DNA from: Candidatus Hydrogenedentota bacterium
Lineage (GTDB): Bacteria > Hydrogenedentota > Hydrogenedentia > Hydrogenedentales > JAJRTN01
Length of the DNA stretch: 64,000 bases
Reading direction: 5' to 3'
Assembly: GCA_024278275.1 (NCBI GenBank)
Contig: JAJRTN010000043.1
Span: forward strand, 37,221 to 101,220
Shown here piece by piece: positions 51,027 to 60,830 of this stretch (position 1 is its first letter; each line of letters starts with the position of its first letter). The notes beneath the pieces are model-generated. The model saw only the letters and a list, made by a program, of their open reading frames with translations. It made no database searches and was not told the origin of the DNA. The translations under genes and the position numbers were made by a program.

Positions 51027-52430
51027 TTGAATGCGAACGTGTCAGAGGAGAGGTCTGCTGCACGTCCAGATCCCGCCGATGGAGAAGGACGGAGCAAGTC
51101 ATCACTCACCGCTCGCCTGAGGCTTGGGGCCGCTTGGACTTTGTTTGCGTTTGGGGCCTCACAGGTGCTTCGCCTGGGGCGGAACGTGATTATGACACGT
51201 CTGCTTGCCCCCCACGCCTATGGTCTTATGGCGTGGGCCAACATGGTGCTGACGGGCATCCGTATGCTCTCGGATTTAGGAACGGCCCCCGCGATTGTAC
51301 GTCACCCCCGCGGCATGGAGGAACGTTTCCTCAATACGGCCTGGACCATGGCGGTGATACGAGGGTTTTGCACATGGGTTGTCGCCTCCGCCGTGGCATG
51401 GCCGGTAAGTCTTCTGGCGGGCGAATCCCTCCTGTGTTGGCTGATCCCGGTTACGGCCCTATCCGGTGTGATTGGTGGTTTCTGGTCAACCGCCATGCAA
51501 ACCTGCCGCAGAACACTGGTATTGGGCCGGCTTAATCTGCTCAGCCTGATCGCCCAGGTGGTTGGCTTGGCGATAACGATTTGGTGGGGATTCCGCCTTG
51601 GGTCCGTTTGGGCTTTCGTGGCCGGGGGCATTACGGCCGCCTGCATGACATTTATTTTGAGCCACACCTTTCTTCCGGGCATCCGAAACCGTCTCGCCTG
51701 GGACCAGGAATGCGCCCGGGAGATTTTTCATTTTGGGAAATGGATCTTCCTCAGCACGGTGCTGAGCTTTATCGCCCGCCAAGGTGATCGATTCGTGCTT
51801 GGGGCGCTCGTGGATACCAGCATCCTGGGCATCTATAGTATTGCAGCCGGTTTATGCGAGTCCTTTCCGAACCTGGCCGAAGGGCTGTCACGACAGGTCG
51901 CCTTCCCCGGACTCAGCGAAGTCTCCAGAACCCGCAGCACGGAAATGCGACGGGCCTTTTACCGGGTCCGAAGAATCATGGATGCCGCGCTTCTCCCCTT
52001 TGTGGGACTGCTCTCCGGCATGGCGCCCCTGATTGTGGCCGTGCTCTACACGGACACCTACAGCGCGGCTGGTTGGATGCTGCGGCTCCTCTGCATTCGA
52101 GCGGCCGCACGCTGTGTCACCGCCATATGTCAACAGTGCCTGGTCGCGGCCGGACACCCTGAATACACCTTCAGGAGTTCTCTGGCCCGAACACTGTGGA
52201 CCGTACCGTCATTGCTCATCGGTTGGTACATGTTTGGACTGGCGGGCATTCTCGGGGCGGCGGCCATCGCCGAGTTGCCGCCCCTCCTCGTACTCTATTC
52301 CGGCCTTCACCGTTGGGGACTGCTTAACGTGCTTCGCGAGGTGCTCGCGCTGGGTGCCTTCCTGGCTGGTTTGGTCGTTGGTTTTGGCGTGGAAACCATG
52401 ATTGGCATGGTCTTTCCGGAATATTTGTAA
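51027..52430 (+). CDS. Polysaccharide flippase (Wzx/MVF-like, MATE-superfamily)
   Basis: Seen: 467 residues and about twelve to fourteen transmembrane segments. The first, LGAAWTLFAFGASQVLRLGR, is followed by NVIMTRLLAPHAYGLMAWAN, the classic start of lipopolysaccharide flippases. The middle has FHFGKWIFLSTVLSFIARQG and DRFVLGALVDTSILGIYSIA, also typical. Known: flips undecaprenyl-linked repeat units across the inner membrane. Start: TTG at 51027 ten bases after GGAGG; it overlaps the end of a three-codon ATG mini-frame (51019-51030). Divergent from the sulfotransferase-polymerase operon, it completes a Wzx/Wzy-like pathway. Confidence 0.88.
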   Translation: MNANVSEERSAARPDPADGEGRSKSSLTARLRLGAAWTLFAFGASQVLRLGRNVIMTRLLAPHAYGLMAWANMVLTGIRMLSDLGTAPAIVRHPRGMEERFLNTAWTMAVIRGFCTWVVASAVAWPVSLLAGESLLCWLIPVTALSGVIGGFWSTAMQTCRRTLVLGRLNLLSLIAQVVGLAITIWWGFRLGSVWAFVAGGITAACMTFILSHTFLPGIRNRLAWDQECAREIFHFGKWIFLSTVLSFIARQGDRFVLGALVDTSILGIYSIAAGLCESFPNLAEGLSRQVAFPGLSEVSRTRSTEMRRAFYRVRRIMDAALLPFVGLLSGMAPLIVAVLYTDTYSAAGWMLRLLCIRAAARCVTAICQQCLVAAGHPEYTFRSSLARTLWTVPSLLIGWYMFGLAGILGAAAIAELPPLLVLYSGLHRWGLLNVLREVLALGAFLAGLVVGFGVETMIGMVFPEYL

Positions 52431-52498
52431 ACAGCCATTCGGCCCGTCCCTGGGGGTTACAGGTTTAGACTCGGCCCTGCTGTTCCCAAGAACGTTCG

Positions 52499-55147
52499 TC
52501 ACTCCCAGGTGAAGTGAATCGTTGCTATTCCGCGTGCGGGCACGGTGATCATGATGGTTCCGTCGGCCTCGATGGTGAGTGTTTCCAGGTTCTCCTCGTT
52601 CAGATTGCACCGTGATACGCGGTCGATGGGCCGGTTCAAGTGAATGCCGTCGCGCACTTCATGGTCTGAAGGATTCCACAGGCGGATGATGCCGCCCTCC
52701 CTTTCCGCCGAAGGTTTGATGGCCGTCACGACGGCTTCTCCGCTCACCTGCCTGAGGAAGGAATGGTCATCGGGGAGGTCCCGGGTTACGTGCATGCGAA
52801 CACCGGCCTGGGCCATCGCCACGTAGCGGCTCAGCTTGACGGGGTCGGCCTTTCCCGCGAAAGGATAGACGAGATAGTCGAAAACCATGTCTTCCAGAAG
52901 CTGGCCGCCGGGTTCTCCCGATGTGCCCACGGTTTTCCGGGTTGAGCGGAACAGGGTGAGGGCGAGGGTGCGGGGTTCGTCGTCGAGGACGGCGTACTCA
53001 TGGGGACCAAAAGGCGCCAGCAGGGCCAAACCCCGTTCCCCGGATTGCACGCCACAGAAGGTGCTCATTGGTTTTTCCGGGTTGGTTCGTTCGTGCCATC
53101 CCGCAGCCTCTTCCGGTATATTGATTGGGCGCTCCACCACCGCGAAGGGGGAATCGGCGAAAGACTGGTGGCTTTCCACGCCGCTGGGGAACAGCACGCG
53201 GAGGCGGTGATCCTTGCAGGTATTCTGCACTTCCGTTTTCACGCGCAGGAAAGGCGCGCCTTTCTCGATGCTGATGTGATCCACGATGCGCAGGGGGGAT
53301 CGTGCCCCGGAACGCCGAAAACGGCTCCAGTTGATGTCGGGCGGTAACTCAAGGATCCGTTCTACACGGAACGTCGTGCGGAGTGGCCCTTCTTCTTCGA
53401 CCGCTGTCGTACACTGGGTTCCAGATGTCTTGAAAACCAGGTCCGACACCGGTTTTCCGTAGGTCCAACCGTCTCCCGCGTCTCCCCCATCCTCGTAGAG
53501 AAACAATCCTTCGTAGACATTGCCGCTGTCCACGTGGGTGAGCTTTCCCAGGCCATCTTGGGACAAACGCAGGCGAATGAGCCCGTTGTCTGCCGTCAAA
53601 GGCGCCTTCAGGAGTGATGAGGTGTGCCGATTCGCTTCCGTGGTTGGTTCGACGCGGAGTGCCGTGAAACCACAGGGCGGCAGGTCGAGTTCAACGGCAA
53701 GCCCGTAAATATCCTCGCCCCCCCGGATGATGCCGCGCGCATGCTCATCCAGGCGCTTTGATTCCTGTCCGCGCTCAATGCCGCGAATCTGGTAGGGGAC
53801 GGCGGTCCCGTCCTTCTTTGCCAGGTGGAAGCGGTTGACGGGTTCCGCCGTGCTGAGTCCGTCTGCGTAACGGTGTGGCCAATCGGGGGGAAAGACCAAC
53901 CTAAGGTCCACGATTTCTTTTCGTGCGTAAGGGAGCGGGTTGTGGACGACGACATTCCCAAGGTGAGCGGTTTCCGCGGAGGCCTGTCCATAATGAGCGA
54001 AGGCGCGATTCACCCCGTTGTCGCCGAGCAATTCCGCCTGGTCGAAGCGATACGCCATGTCGCGGTGTACCTGGTCGATGCTGCATCCGCATATTGAGTC
54101 GTGCGGGTGATTCCGCAGGAGGTATTTCCATGCGAGGTTGAGATAGGAAAGGATGGGCTTCCCCTCCGCCAGTTGATCGAAGAGGGCGCAGGGTTCGGCC
54201 CATCGTTCCAGGAGTGCCTGGCACTGCCCGTTACGGCGCTTGAGCGGATAGCGTGAGGAAAGGGTGTGGACAATAAGGTACTGGTAGCGCCGATCCGGGT
54301 TACGGCAGGGCGCACGCAGTTCACCGCGATACTCGGGCAGGTTGTCGGCCTGGGCGGCCATTTCCTCGCCCAATTCCTCCAGTGACCCCCACGTGATGTC
54401 CACATCGGGAAAGCGCTCGCGCAGTGCATCCAACAGGGCGGGCACGGCGAGGTCAACGCGCTCGTGGTCGTTGGCGTCGAGCATGAGCGTGAGGGGAATG
54501 GGTGACCGTTCCTTCTCCCCTTCCATATAGGGGCGAAACACCTGCTCAATGGTTTCCTCCCTGTCGCGTCCTTCCCGCAAAGGGTTTCGAAGAAAGAACA
54601 GGAAGGGGGCATAGCCACCGCTATCCTTCAACCGGAACGTAACCATGCGACTGCCGTCGGGACCGATCCAGTTGAAGATGGCGGGATGTGTTTCGTCCTG
54701 CGTGCCGCGCCAGCATATGCCCGCCTTCAACCCGAAGCCGGCCATGATCATGGGCAATGCGGCGATGTGACCGAACTGGTCGGGCGTGTAGGCGAAGCGC
54801 ATGGGCTCGAAGCCCATGTCGCGGCAGACCCGCATGCCCATCATGAGATTGCGTACGTAGCTCTCGGAGGAGATGAGCCACTCGTCGGGCAGATCATACC
54901 AGGGGCCGGCGAGGAGGCGGCCCTCTTGGAGCAGTTTTGCCAGCCTGTCGCGCCGCTCCGGACGAATCTCCAGGTAATCTTCCAGTACGACGGCCTGCCC
55001 GTCGAGGTGGAAACATCGGTATTCCGGGTTGCTTTCCAGCAGGTCCATGGCCTCATCGATGAGATCGACCAGCCACATTCGGAAGGTCTGGAAGGGTTCG
55101 TACCATTCGCGATCCCAATGCGAACCCGGGCAGTAAAATGCTTTCAT
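52499..55147 (-). CDS. GH38 alpha-mannosidase
   Basis: Seen: 882 residues, no signal peptide; the start at 55147 has GGGAG seven bases upstream. Family landmarks: YCPGSHWDREWYEPF (zinc-site His and Asp), GQAVVLEDYLEI, AGPWYDLPDEWLISSES, and RFAYTPDQFGHIAALP, where the Asp of PDQFG is the nucleophile and zinc ligand position. LLRNHPHDSICGCSIDQVHR carries the later zinc-site His. The C-terminal half has the usual beta-sandwich domains with VVVHNPLPYARKE. Known: retaining hydrolysis of alpha-mannosides. Next to a putative secreted hydrolase and divergent from a sugar transporter, it probably acts in the cytoplasm on imported mannose-containing saccharides. Confidence 0.93.
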   Translation of the reverse strand: MKAFYCPGSHWDREWYEPFQTFRMWLVDLIDEAMDLLESNPEYRCFHLDGQAVVLEDYLEIRPERRDRLAKLLQEGRLLAGPWYDLPDEWLISSESYVRNLMMGMRVCRDMGFEPMRFAYTPDQFGHIAALPMIMAGFGLKAGICWRGTQDETHPAIFNWIGPDGSRMVTFRLKDSGGYAPFLFFLRNPLREGRDREETIEQVFRPYMEGEKERSPIPLTLMLDANDHERVDLAVPALLDALRERFPDVDITWGSLEELGEEMAAQADNLPEYRGELRAPCRNPDRRYQYLIVHTLSSRYPLKRRNGQCQALLERWAEPCALFDQLAEGKPILSYLNLAWKYLLRNHPHDSICGCSIDQVHRDMAYRFDQAELLGDNGVNRAFAHYGQASAETAHLGNVVVHNPLPYARKEIVDLRLVFPPDWPHRYADGLSTAEPVNRFHLAKKDGTAVPYQIRGIERGQESKRLDEHARGIIRGGEDIYGLAVELDLPPCGFTALRVEPTTEANRHTSSLLKAPLTADNGLIRLRLSQDGLGKLTHVDSGNVYEGLFLYEDGGDAGDGWTYGKPVSDLVFKTSGTQCTTAVEEEGPLRTTFRVERILELPPDINWSRFRRSGARSPLRIVDHISIEKGAPFLRVKTEVQNTCKDHRLRVLFPSGVESHQSFADSPFAVVERPINIPEEAAGWHERTNPEKPMSTFCGVQSGERGLALLAPFGPHEYAVLDDEPRTLALTLFRSTRKTVGTSGEPGGQLLEDMVFDYLVYPFAGKADPVKLSRYVAMAQAGVRMHVTRDLPDDHSFLRQVSGEAVVTAIKPSAEREGGIIRLWNPSDHEVRDGIHLNRPIDRVSRCNLNEENLETLTIEADGTIMITVPARGIATIHFTWE

Positions 55148-55192
55148 TTCATTTCTCCCTGCGTCGGACATAGCAGGCACTGCGGAACGGTG

Positions 55193-57202
55193 CTACCAGG
55201 CGCCCGCAATCCTCAGAACAGACACATCCCGCCCCGCGACCTCGAAGGTGAATTGGGTGCGACCGTCCACGCTCTGCCTGTCAACCTTTCCCAAGCCTAC
55301 GTCGAGTGAGGCTGTGAGCGGATGCCCCGCCACCATCACTTTAGCCGCATGAGGCGCCTTGGCGTGATTTGATATGGCCACCACCAGTTCGTCGCCCTGC
55401 CTGGAGGCCACCCACGACAAGCCGTCCGACGCTTCCACCCAGACCGGTGCCTGTCGCGCCAACGCACCGATAAACGTCTCGAAGAAACGCAGTGTTCCCA
55501 CTTGGCTCTCCCACCCCCGCATCATGTACTCGACGGTCGATAAATAGACGGTTCCTTCCCCGTAAGACTGGGCCAACAGCACGGGATTCCCTTTTTCATC
55601 AGCGGCCAATACTTCCCCACTGCCCACATCAACCTGAACCGTCGCGAAGGCGTCCTCCTCGAAGGTGCGTTTTTCCATGCCCTCCATCTCCCCGCACCAC
55701 TGAATGGTCTTTCCACCGTTGACGCGAAACTTAAGCATGGCCCCCAGGAAGGCCGGATCCTGAACGTATCCGTTTCGATGGAGCATGGAGTAAACATTGA
55801 GCAGTAAAACGCCCCCCTGAGAAACATAGGCTTTCAATTCACGAAGGAGCGCCCCGGTCATGTCCATGCCGCCCAGGGCCACCACCACCGGATAGGCCGC
55901 GAGCCGATCCGCCTTCACGTCGGATGCAAGCACATCAAAGGGACCGTGGGGCGTGGCGGCAAAATAGCCGGGGAATTCGTCGGTCCGATTCCGAACGGAT
56001 TCGGCCGTGCGCATAAAGCCGGGAAGCAGCACGTTGAAGTACTCCCGCAACATGCCATCCGCCCGGCGGTCGATGGGAAGTTTGCCCCAAACACTCTCGT
56101 GGGGATTCCAGTTCTGGCAGAGGTGGGCGGGTTCCCAACCGTTGTCCTGGTCGATCAGCACGGCCAGTGGAACGATGGGGACGAAGGGCGCGTCATGCCG
56201 TTTGGCGTAGTCCCAGAAAGTCTTGAATTCACGTCCCCAACGGGCCAGTACGTATCCTTCACCGTCGGGGGCACGGGAGAACAACGGTTCCGTCTCTTGC
56301 AGGGTGATGAGGCGGGCTCCGGAAACAAACGACAGGTAGAGAGCTCTTCGGAACATTTCCACGCTGTGCCCGCCGCCAATTTGGGCCTGCGGCGCCGGCC
56401 AAAGGGTCTTGTCCTCGGTGGGGACCCGGCCCCAAAACCAGGGCGAAATCCATACCCCCCACGGCTTGTCAAACTGATGTGCCGCGCCGCGCAGATAGGC
56501 CAACTGCAATTCGGTGGTGGGGAGATGCTCAAACAGTTCCCCCAGAACAAGCGCCGCGCCGGCCCGATAACCACAGTGCTGATGGGTCACACAAAGATTG
56601 GGGAAAAAGCGAATCCCCAGGTCCGTGTACCGTTTGTTCAGCCGTTCCATTTCTCCCTGAAAAGCTACACGTCCACCTTCGGGGTCGGTATAGTTCCTCA
56701 GTTCGGGTACCCGGGCGGCGTAAGCGGGGCGAATGGTGTCCTGAATCAGGTCAATATCCATCTCCTCGGCGTGAACACCCACCATTCGCGTGCCGCCGGC
56801 AGCCTTCATACGCGCCAACACTTCCAAGGGATACATCTCCCCCGACCCATGGCCGCCCATGCCAAAGCCTCCCGGGCGGATAGGGTCGCCAAGTCCCCGG
56901 CGTTGACTCGGCATGAAAAAGAAACCGTTACGCAAGCAGGCGTCAATGTCCGCAAAGATATCGTTCTCTTCGTCCCATGGCGTATTACCCATGGAATAGC
57001 CCGGTGCCGGTATCCAAACCAAGTTGCCAATTCCCAAGTCAGCAAGGGTGTCTATGTTTTCCACACCGTGGGCCTCCCCACCCACCAGCAGGGGAAAGAG
57101 GCTGCCGGCCGAGTCGTCTGCCTGCGCTTTCATGCCAAAGGCCAGGACAAGCAGCACGGTGGAAAGGAACACGACTCCGGTGAGTACGCCCATATCGGTC
57201 AC
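55193..57202 (-). CDS. Secreted putative glycoside hydrolase with a glutamine-amidotransferase-like domain
   Basis: Seen: about 669 residues. A GTG at 57202 with AAGGAG nine bases upstream gives the signal peptide VFLSTVLLVLAFGMKAQA. The first 400 residues look like a TIM barrel (GIGNLVWIPAPGYSMGNTPW; RMVGVHAEEMDIDLIQD; GVWISPWFWGRVPTED), with Glu-Glu in HAEEMD and Glu in LQETEPL as possible catalytic residues. A beta-galactosidase-trimerisation-like domain follows (YPVVVALGGMDMTGALLREL; QSYGEGTVYLSTVEYMM). The C-terminus is a beta domain. I cannot assign a GH family. It follows the GH38 gene's upstream side by 45 bases and is likely its co-transcribed partner, acting outside the cytoplasm. 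Confidence 0.72.
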   Translation of the reverse strand: MTDMGVLTGVVFLSTVLLVLAFGMKAQADDSAGSLFPLLVGGEAHGVENIDTLADLGIGNLVWIPAPGYSMGNTPWDEENDIFADIDACLRNGFFFMPSQRRGLGDPIRPGGFGMGGHGSGEMYPLEVLARMKAAGGTRMVGVHAEEMDIDLIQDTIRPAYAARVPELRNYTDPEGGRVAFQGEMERLNKRYTDLGIRFFPNLCVTHQHCGYRAGAALVLGELFEHLPTTELQLAYLRGAAHQFDKPWGVWISPWFWGRVPTEDKTLWPAPQAQIGGGHSVEMFRRALYLSFVSGARLITLQETEPLFSRAPDGEGYVLARWGREFKTFWDYAKRHDAPFVPIVPLAVLIDQDNGWEPAHLCQNWNPHESVWGKLPIDRRADGMLREYFNVLLPGFMRTAESVRNRTDEFPGYFAATPHGPFDVLASDVKADRLAAYPVVVALGGMDMTGALLRELKAYVSQGGVLLLNVYSMLHRNGYVQDPAFLGAMLKFRVNGGKTIQWCGEMEGMEKRTFEEDAFATVQVDVGSGEVLAADEKGNPVLLAQSYGEGTVYLSTVEYMMRGWESQVGTLRFFETFIGALARQAPVWVEASDGLSWVASRQGDELVVAISNHAKAPHAAKVMVAGHPLTASLDVGLGKVDRQSVDGRTQFTFEVAGRDVSVLRIAGAW

Positions 57203-57515
57203 GCAGAGAATCTCCTTACAGTGTTTCGGGTCACGGTTGGGGCGCCGAAACCGACCAACGTCCCGTGGGAAGGCTAGCATGATTGGGGAACACGTGCCTC
57301 TCTTTGCTATATGAAAGACTGTCATATTCTCAGGTAACTTTCTTGCCTTGACTGTACCAAAGGACTTGACCTACCTTCATGCGACGTTGGCTTCCAGCCG
57401 GTGATTCCTCGGGCGGAAACCTCACGATTCCTGGAAGAATTGTGGCGTGTTGAACAGCCACGCCCCATACGCGTTCACCGGGAAGTGCAGCCCCATGGTG
57501 CTTAGAGGAAACAGT
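57203..57515. other. Divergent spacer of the sugar-utilisation locus
   Basis: Promoters for the leftward hydrolase pair and the rightward transporter operon must lie here. Two CTTGAC hexamers occur at 57348-57353 and 57364-57369 on the plus strand without good -10 partners. No operator palindrome stands out, and no local regulator gene is present in the window. Confidence 0.45.
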
Positions 57516-59021
57516 GTGAGACAAGGCTCCAACAGCCGGGCAATCGCTTCGGGTTTCGGCTCCGCACGTGTTTTGACGCTTTGCCTTGCCGTTTTTTGCC
57601 TCACGAATTGTGATGGATACCAACCTGGCCCCGCGGGAAAGCGTGGTGACCGTGTCATTCGAATGGTGCCGTGGACCTACATGCCCACGGAGACGATGGA
57701 AGTCTCCGACGAGAACCCCTATCCGCGCAAGGCTATCCAGACACTGGCGCAGGAATGGATGTGGATGCACCCGGGCGTCCGAATCGAGTTTACCCGTGTT
57801 TCAACCGATCAGTCGGCGTATATTTCGTGGGTAAACACCCAGGCGGCCGGAGGGACCATCCCGGAGATCATCTTCTGGTGGCCGGGCGGCGACTACCTGG
57901 CCCAACGAGGTTGGGCCGTTTCCCTGGACGAGTTTCTCGCGCGCCCCAACCCTTATGTGCGGGGGAACACGGCGTGGCGTGATTTGTTCCTGGCCGGCTG
58001 CCTGGAGCCGCCCCACGTGGCACGGGACGGACATTGTTATCACATCCCATTCGACCTCTTCATGTCGGGCGTTTTCTACAACAAGCACATCTTCGCGGAG
58101 GCGGGCATCACCGGGCTGCCCAAGGACTGGGAAGCCTTCATGGCATTGCAACGGCGAATCCGGGAAGCCGGCTACGAGCCTTTCTGGGGGGCGGCCATGT
58201 GGTCCATGTGGCCCCACGCGCTTTTCGGAAACCTGCTCTACGATGAGGCGGTGTTCGATAAACTCGATGTGTTGTACCCCAATGGCCGGCTGGAACCCGA
58301 GGAGGAAGTGCGGGGCGCATTCCTGGGCATCACCGGAACCCACGAACTCCGTTTCCATGAGTTTCTCCGACTCATGAAAGAATGGTCGGTCTACTGGAAA
58401 CGGGGGTTCAGCCTCAGCAAGAACCCCGAATCACTGAACCTTTCCCGCCTTGGAAAACTCGGCATGTCCTGGGAATCGGCGGGCGGGGTGTCGCTGTATC
58501 GCAATGATCCCGGTGTGGACTTCGATATTGGTTTTTTCAATTTCTGTCCCATCACCACGAAGACCTCCCCCGCCGGATCGGGGAAAAAGCCTCCCTTGCA
58601 GGCCTGGCCGGGAACCTGTTTCTACCTTACCCGGTCGGCAGAGGAAAAGGGGTTGGTGGATCTCTGCGTTGACTGGCTCATGTACCTCACGTCGCCCGAA
58701 AACGCCGAGCGTCTCACCCAGGAAGAAACCGCCCTGAAGGTCCCCTCGGCCGTGGCAGGCGTGCGCCCCGATCCTTCTTTCGCCGACATACTGGATTATG
58801 ATCTGAAGCAGGAGAAAAGGCTGCTTATTCCATGGGGGCTGAGTGCCGAGTCGGCGGACAATTTCACGCGCATTTTCGAGCTTTTTCTCCTGGGCGCGCT
58901 GGACGAGGACGAAACCCTGGAGCGCATGAAAAAATGGGAAAAGATCGGTATCGAACAGGCCATTCGAAACAACCAAATGTTGGCCAATGAGGCCGACCGG
59001 TGGGACATGTCGAAATGGTAA
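57516..59021 (+). CDS. Sugar ABC transporter substrate-binding lipoprotein
   Basis: Seen: about 501 residues from a GTG at 57516 with AGAGGA seven bases upstream; other starts as far as 57447 are possible. The signal VLTLCLAVFCLTNC ends in a lipobox Cys. The mature protein has the layout of family 1 extracellular binding proteins: AIQTLAQEWMWMHPGVRIEF, ISWVNTQAAGGTIPEIIFWW, YHIPFDLFMSGVFYNKHIFA, LPKDWEAFMALQRRIREAG, and near the end ADNFTRIFELFLLGALDEDE. Known: captures a mono- or oligosaccharide and delivers it to the permeases. The stop overlaps the start of the first permease. The sugar is unknown, but neighbouring hydrolases suggest a mannose- or galactose-containing saccharide. Confidence 0.9.
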   Translation: MRQGSNSRAIASGFGSARVLTLCLAVFCLTNCDGYQPGPAGKRGDRVIRMVPWTYMPTETMEVSDENPYPRKAIQTLAQEWMWMHPGVRIEFTRVSTDQSAYISWVNTQAAGGTIPEIIFWWPGGDYLAQRGWAVSLDEFLARPNPYVRGNTAWRDLFLAGCLEPPHVARDGHCYHIPFDLFMSGVFYNKHIFAEAGITGLPKDWEAFMALQRRIREAGYEPFWGAAMWSMWPHALFGNLLYDEAVFDKLDVLYPNGRLEPEEEVRGAFLGITGTHELRFHEFLRLMKEWSVYWKRGFSLSKNPESLNLSRLGKLGMSWESAGGVSLYRNDPGVDFDIGFFNFCPITTKTSPAGSGKKPPLQAWPGTCFYLTRSAEEKGLVDLCVDWLMYLTSPENAERLTQEETALKVPSAVAGVRPDPSFADILDYDLKQEKRLLIPWGLSAESADNFTRIFELFLLGALDEDETLERMKKWEKIGIEQAIRNNQMLANEADRWDMSKW

Positions 59022-59920
59022 AGCCGGCAACGCGCAAACCGCGTCGATTGTTCAAGACTGTCCGCCCGTCGAGAGCCCATCTTTATCTGGCTCCCACCTT
59101 CATGCTGCTGGGTGTTTTCTGCTACTACCCGCCCCTGCTGGCCTTTGCCCGAAGTTTCTACACGTGGAATGGCGCCAACGCGGCCACGTGGTGTGGTCTG
59201 GACAATTTTCGCTTCATGCTGAACGATGAAGTGTTGCTTACATCCGTTTGGAATCAAATCAAGATCGTGCTCTTCGCGACCGTGGTCGGCATTAGCGCTC
59301 CGTTCATCGCCGCGGAGTTGATATTCAACCTGCACAGCGCCCGCGCTCGATACTGGTACCGCGTCCTGCTGGTCGTTCCCATGGTGGTGCCGGGCGTGGT
59401 GCTCATACTGCTGTGGCAATTCATCTACGATCCCAACGTGGGTTTGCTCAATGCGCTTCTCGGCCATTTCGGGATTGGTGCACAAGCCTGGTTGCACGAC
59501 CCGAAACTGGCCCTCTGGGCCATCATGTGCATGGGCTTTCCCTTTGTCGGCGGCGTGAACGTGCTCATCATTCTCGCCGGGCTGAACAACATCGGCACGG
59601 ATGTCTTCGACGCCGCCAGGATCGACGGTGTCGGTTTCGTGCAGCGCATGGTGAAAATCGACATTCCACTCGTCATGGGGCAGGTGAAGTTGCTCCTGAT
59701 TATGGTGACCATCGGAGCGCTCAACGGCTATGGCGCTCAACTGATCCTTACCGACGGCGGACCGGGATACTCCACCATGGTGCCCGGGCTGCACATGTAC
59801 CACCAGGCCTTCCTTTTCGACCGTTTGGGCTACGCCTGCGCCATCGGCCTGATGTTGTTCCTGGTCATCCTCGTACTTACCGCTTTCTACATGGGCATCA
59901 AGGAGCCGGATACCCAATGA
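59015..59920 (+). CDS. Sugar ABC transporter permease (MalF/UgpA type)
   Basis: Seen: 301 residues from the ATG at 59015, overlapping the binding-protein stop by seven bases; a GTG at 59000 is also possible. Six transmembrane helices, the first in APTFMLLGVFCYYPPLLAFA. The EAA loop is DVFDAARIDGVGFVQRMVKI, which docks the ATPase. Other family blocks are WNGANAATWCGLDNFRFML and LTDGGPGYSTMVPGLHMY. Known: forms the membrane channel with a MalG-type partner. Coupled to the second permease by an ATGA overlap. Confidence 0.93.
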   Translation: MVKPATRKPRRLFKTVRPSRAHLYLAPTFMLLGVFCYYPPLLAFARSFYTWNGANAATWCGLDNFRFMLNDEVLLTSVWNQIKIVLFATVVGISAPFIAAELIFNLHSARARYWYRVLLVVPMVVPGVVLILLWQFIYDPNVGLLNALLGHFGIGAQAWLHDPKLALWAIMCMGFPFVGGVNVLIILAGLNNIGTDVFDAARIDGVGFVQRMVKIDIPLVMGQVKLLLIMVTIGALNGYGAQLILTDGGPGYSTMVPGLHMYHQAFLFDRLGYACAIGLMLFLVILVLTAFYMGIKEPDTQ

Positions 59921-60780
59921 GTGAGGCGCGACAGGCAAACGCGTCACGTCGGCGCGTTCCGTGGTGCGAATGGGCGAAACACGGGATCATGCTGGGCATC
60001 GTCGCCCTTGTTCTTTACCCCTTCGCCATGCTTGTCGTCCTGTCGCTGAAGGACAACGCGCAGTTTTTTCACGAACCATGGCTGCCCACCTGGCCCCTGC
60101 ACCCGGGCAACTATTCCGCCTCCGCGAGGCTGCTCATTCGATACATCCTCAACAGCATTTTCGTGAGCGGCGCCAGTTGCGCCGGCGTCCTGCTCTTGTC
60201 TTCCTTCTCGGCTTTCACCTTTGCCCGCTTTCAGTTTTTCGGACGCCGCTTCCTCTTCCTCGCCATTATCGTGCTGATGATGGTTCCCGGAATCCTCGGC
60301 CTGGTGCCCACCTTCATGGTGGTGAAAAACCTGGGGCTGCTCAACACGCGGTGGGCGCTGATACTTCCCTATATCGCCGGCGGTCAAGTCGTGGGGATTT
60401 TCCTGTTGCGCTCGTTCTTCTCCGCCATGCCGGACGACCTTTTCGACGCCGCGAAGATCGATGGCGCGGGCGATTTCAGAATGTATGCCAGTGTCGCCCT
60501 TCCGCTCTGCAAACCCATGCTGGCCACCATCGCCATCATGAATGTGCAGGCCACATGGAACGACCTCATCTGGCCGCTGGTCTGCCTCAGCGACGACAAA
60601 CTCAAAACGGTGAGCATCGGACTCTTGTCCTTTCAGAGCCAGGTTGCCATGGCGACCACCACCCGGTGGGGACCGCTCTTCGCGGGCTATGTGGTCGCCT
60701 CGATTCCTTTGCTGCTCTTGTTCCTCGTTGCCAGTCGCGCCTTTGTACAGGGCCTGACCAGCGGTGCGCTGAAGGCATAG
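59917..60780 (+). CDS. Sugar ABC transporter permease (MalG/UgpE type)
   Basis: Seen: 287 residues. ATG at 59917 overlaps the previous stop. Six transmembrane helices; the first is HGIMLGIVALVLYPFAMLVV. The EAA loop reads MPDDLFDAAKIDGAGDFRMY, as in MalG. NVQATWNDLIWPLVCLSDDK is the conserved region before helix five. No ATP-binding subunit is encoded in the window, so the pair probably uses a shared MsmK/MalK-like ATPase encoded elsewhere, as is common for family CUT1 importers. Confidence 0.93.
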   Translation: MSEARQANASRRRVPWCEWAKHGIMLGIVALVLYPFAMLVVLSLKDNAQFFHEPWLPTWPLHPGNYSASARLLIRYILNSIFVSGASCAGVLLLSSFSAFTFARFQFFGRRFLFLAIIVLMMVPGILGLVPTFMVVKNLGLLNTRWALILPYIAGGQVVGIFLLRSFFSAMPDDLFDAAKIDGAGDFRMYASVALPLCKPMLATIAIMNVQATWNDLIWPLVCLSDDKLKTVSIGLLSFQSQVAMATTTRWGPLFAGYVVASIPLLLLFLVASRAFVQGLTSGALKA

Positions 60781-60830
60781 ACTCGAAATCGGAGGCACCG
60801 GGATGCCCGGTTCGCAGGGAGACATGGTAC

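Noticed and set aside
51019..51030. Three-codon ATG mini-frame as a leader peptide for the flippase
   Set aside because: It overlaps the TTG start, but nothing in its codons or the surrounding structure suggests attenuation; probably chance.
55946..57277. A 443-codon plus-strand frame opposite the putative hydrolase
   Set aside because: The minus strand carries a signal peptide and barrel-like blocks; the plus frame has no recognisable domain.
59961..60830. A long plus-strand frame overlapping the second permease
   Set aside because: It is a second frame through the permease coding region. Only its last part, from the ATG at 60831, is a real gene.
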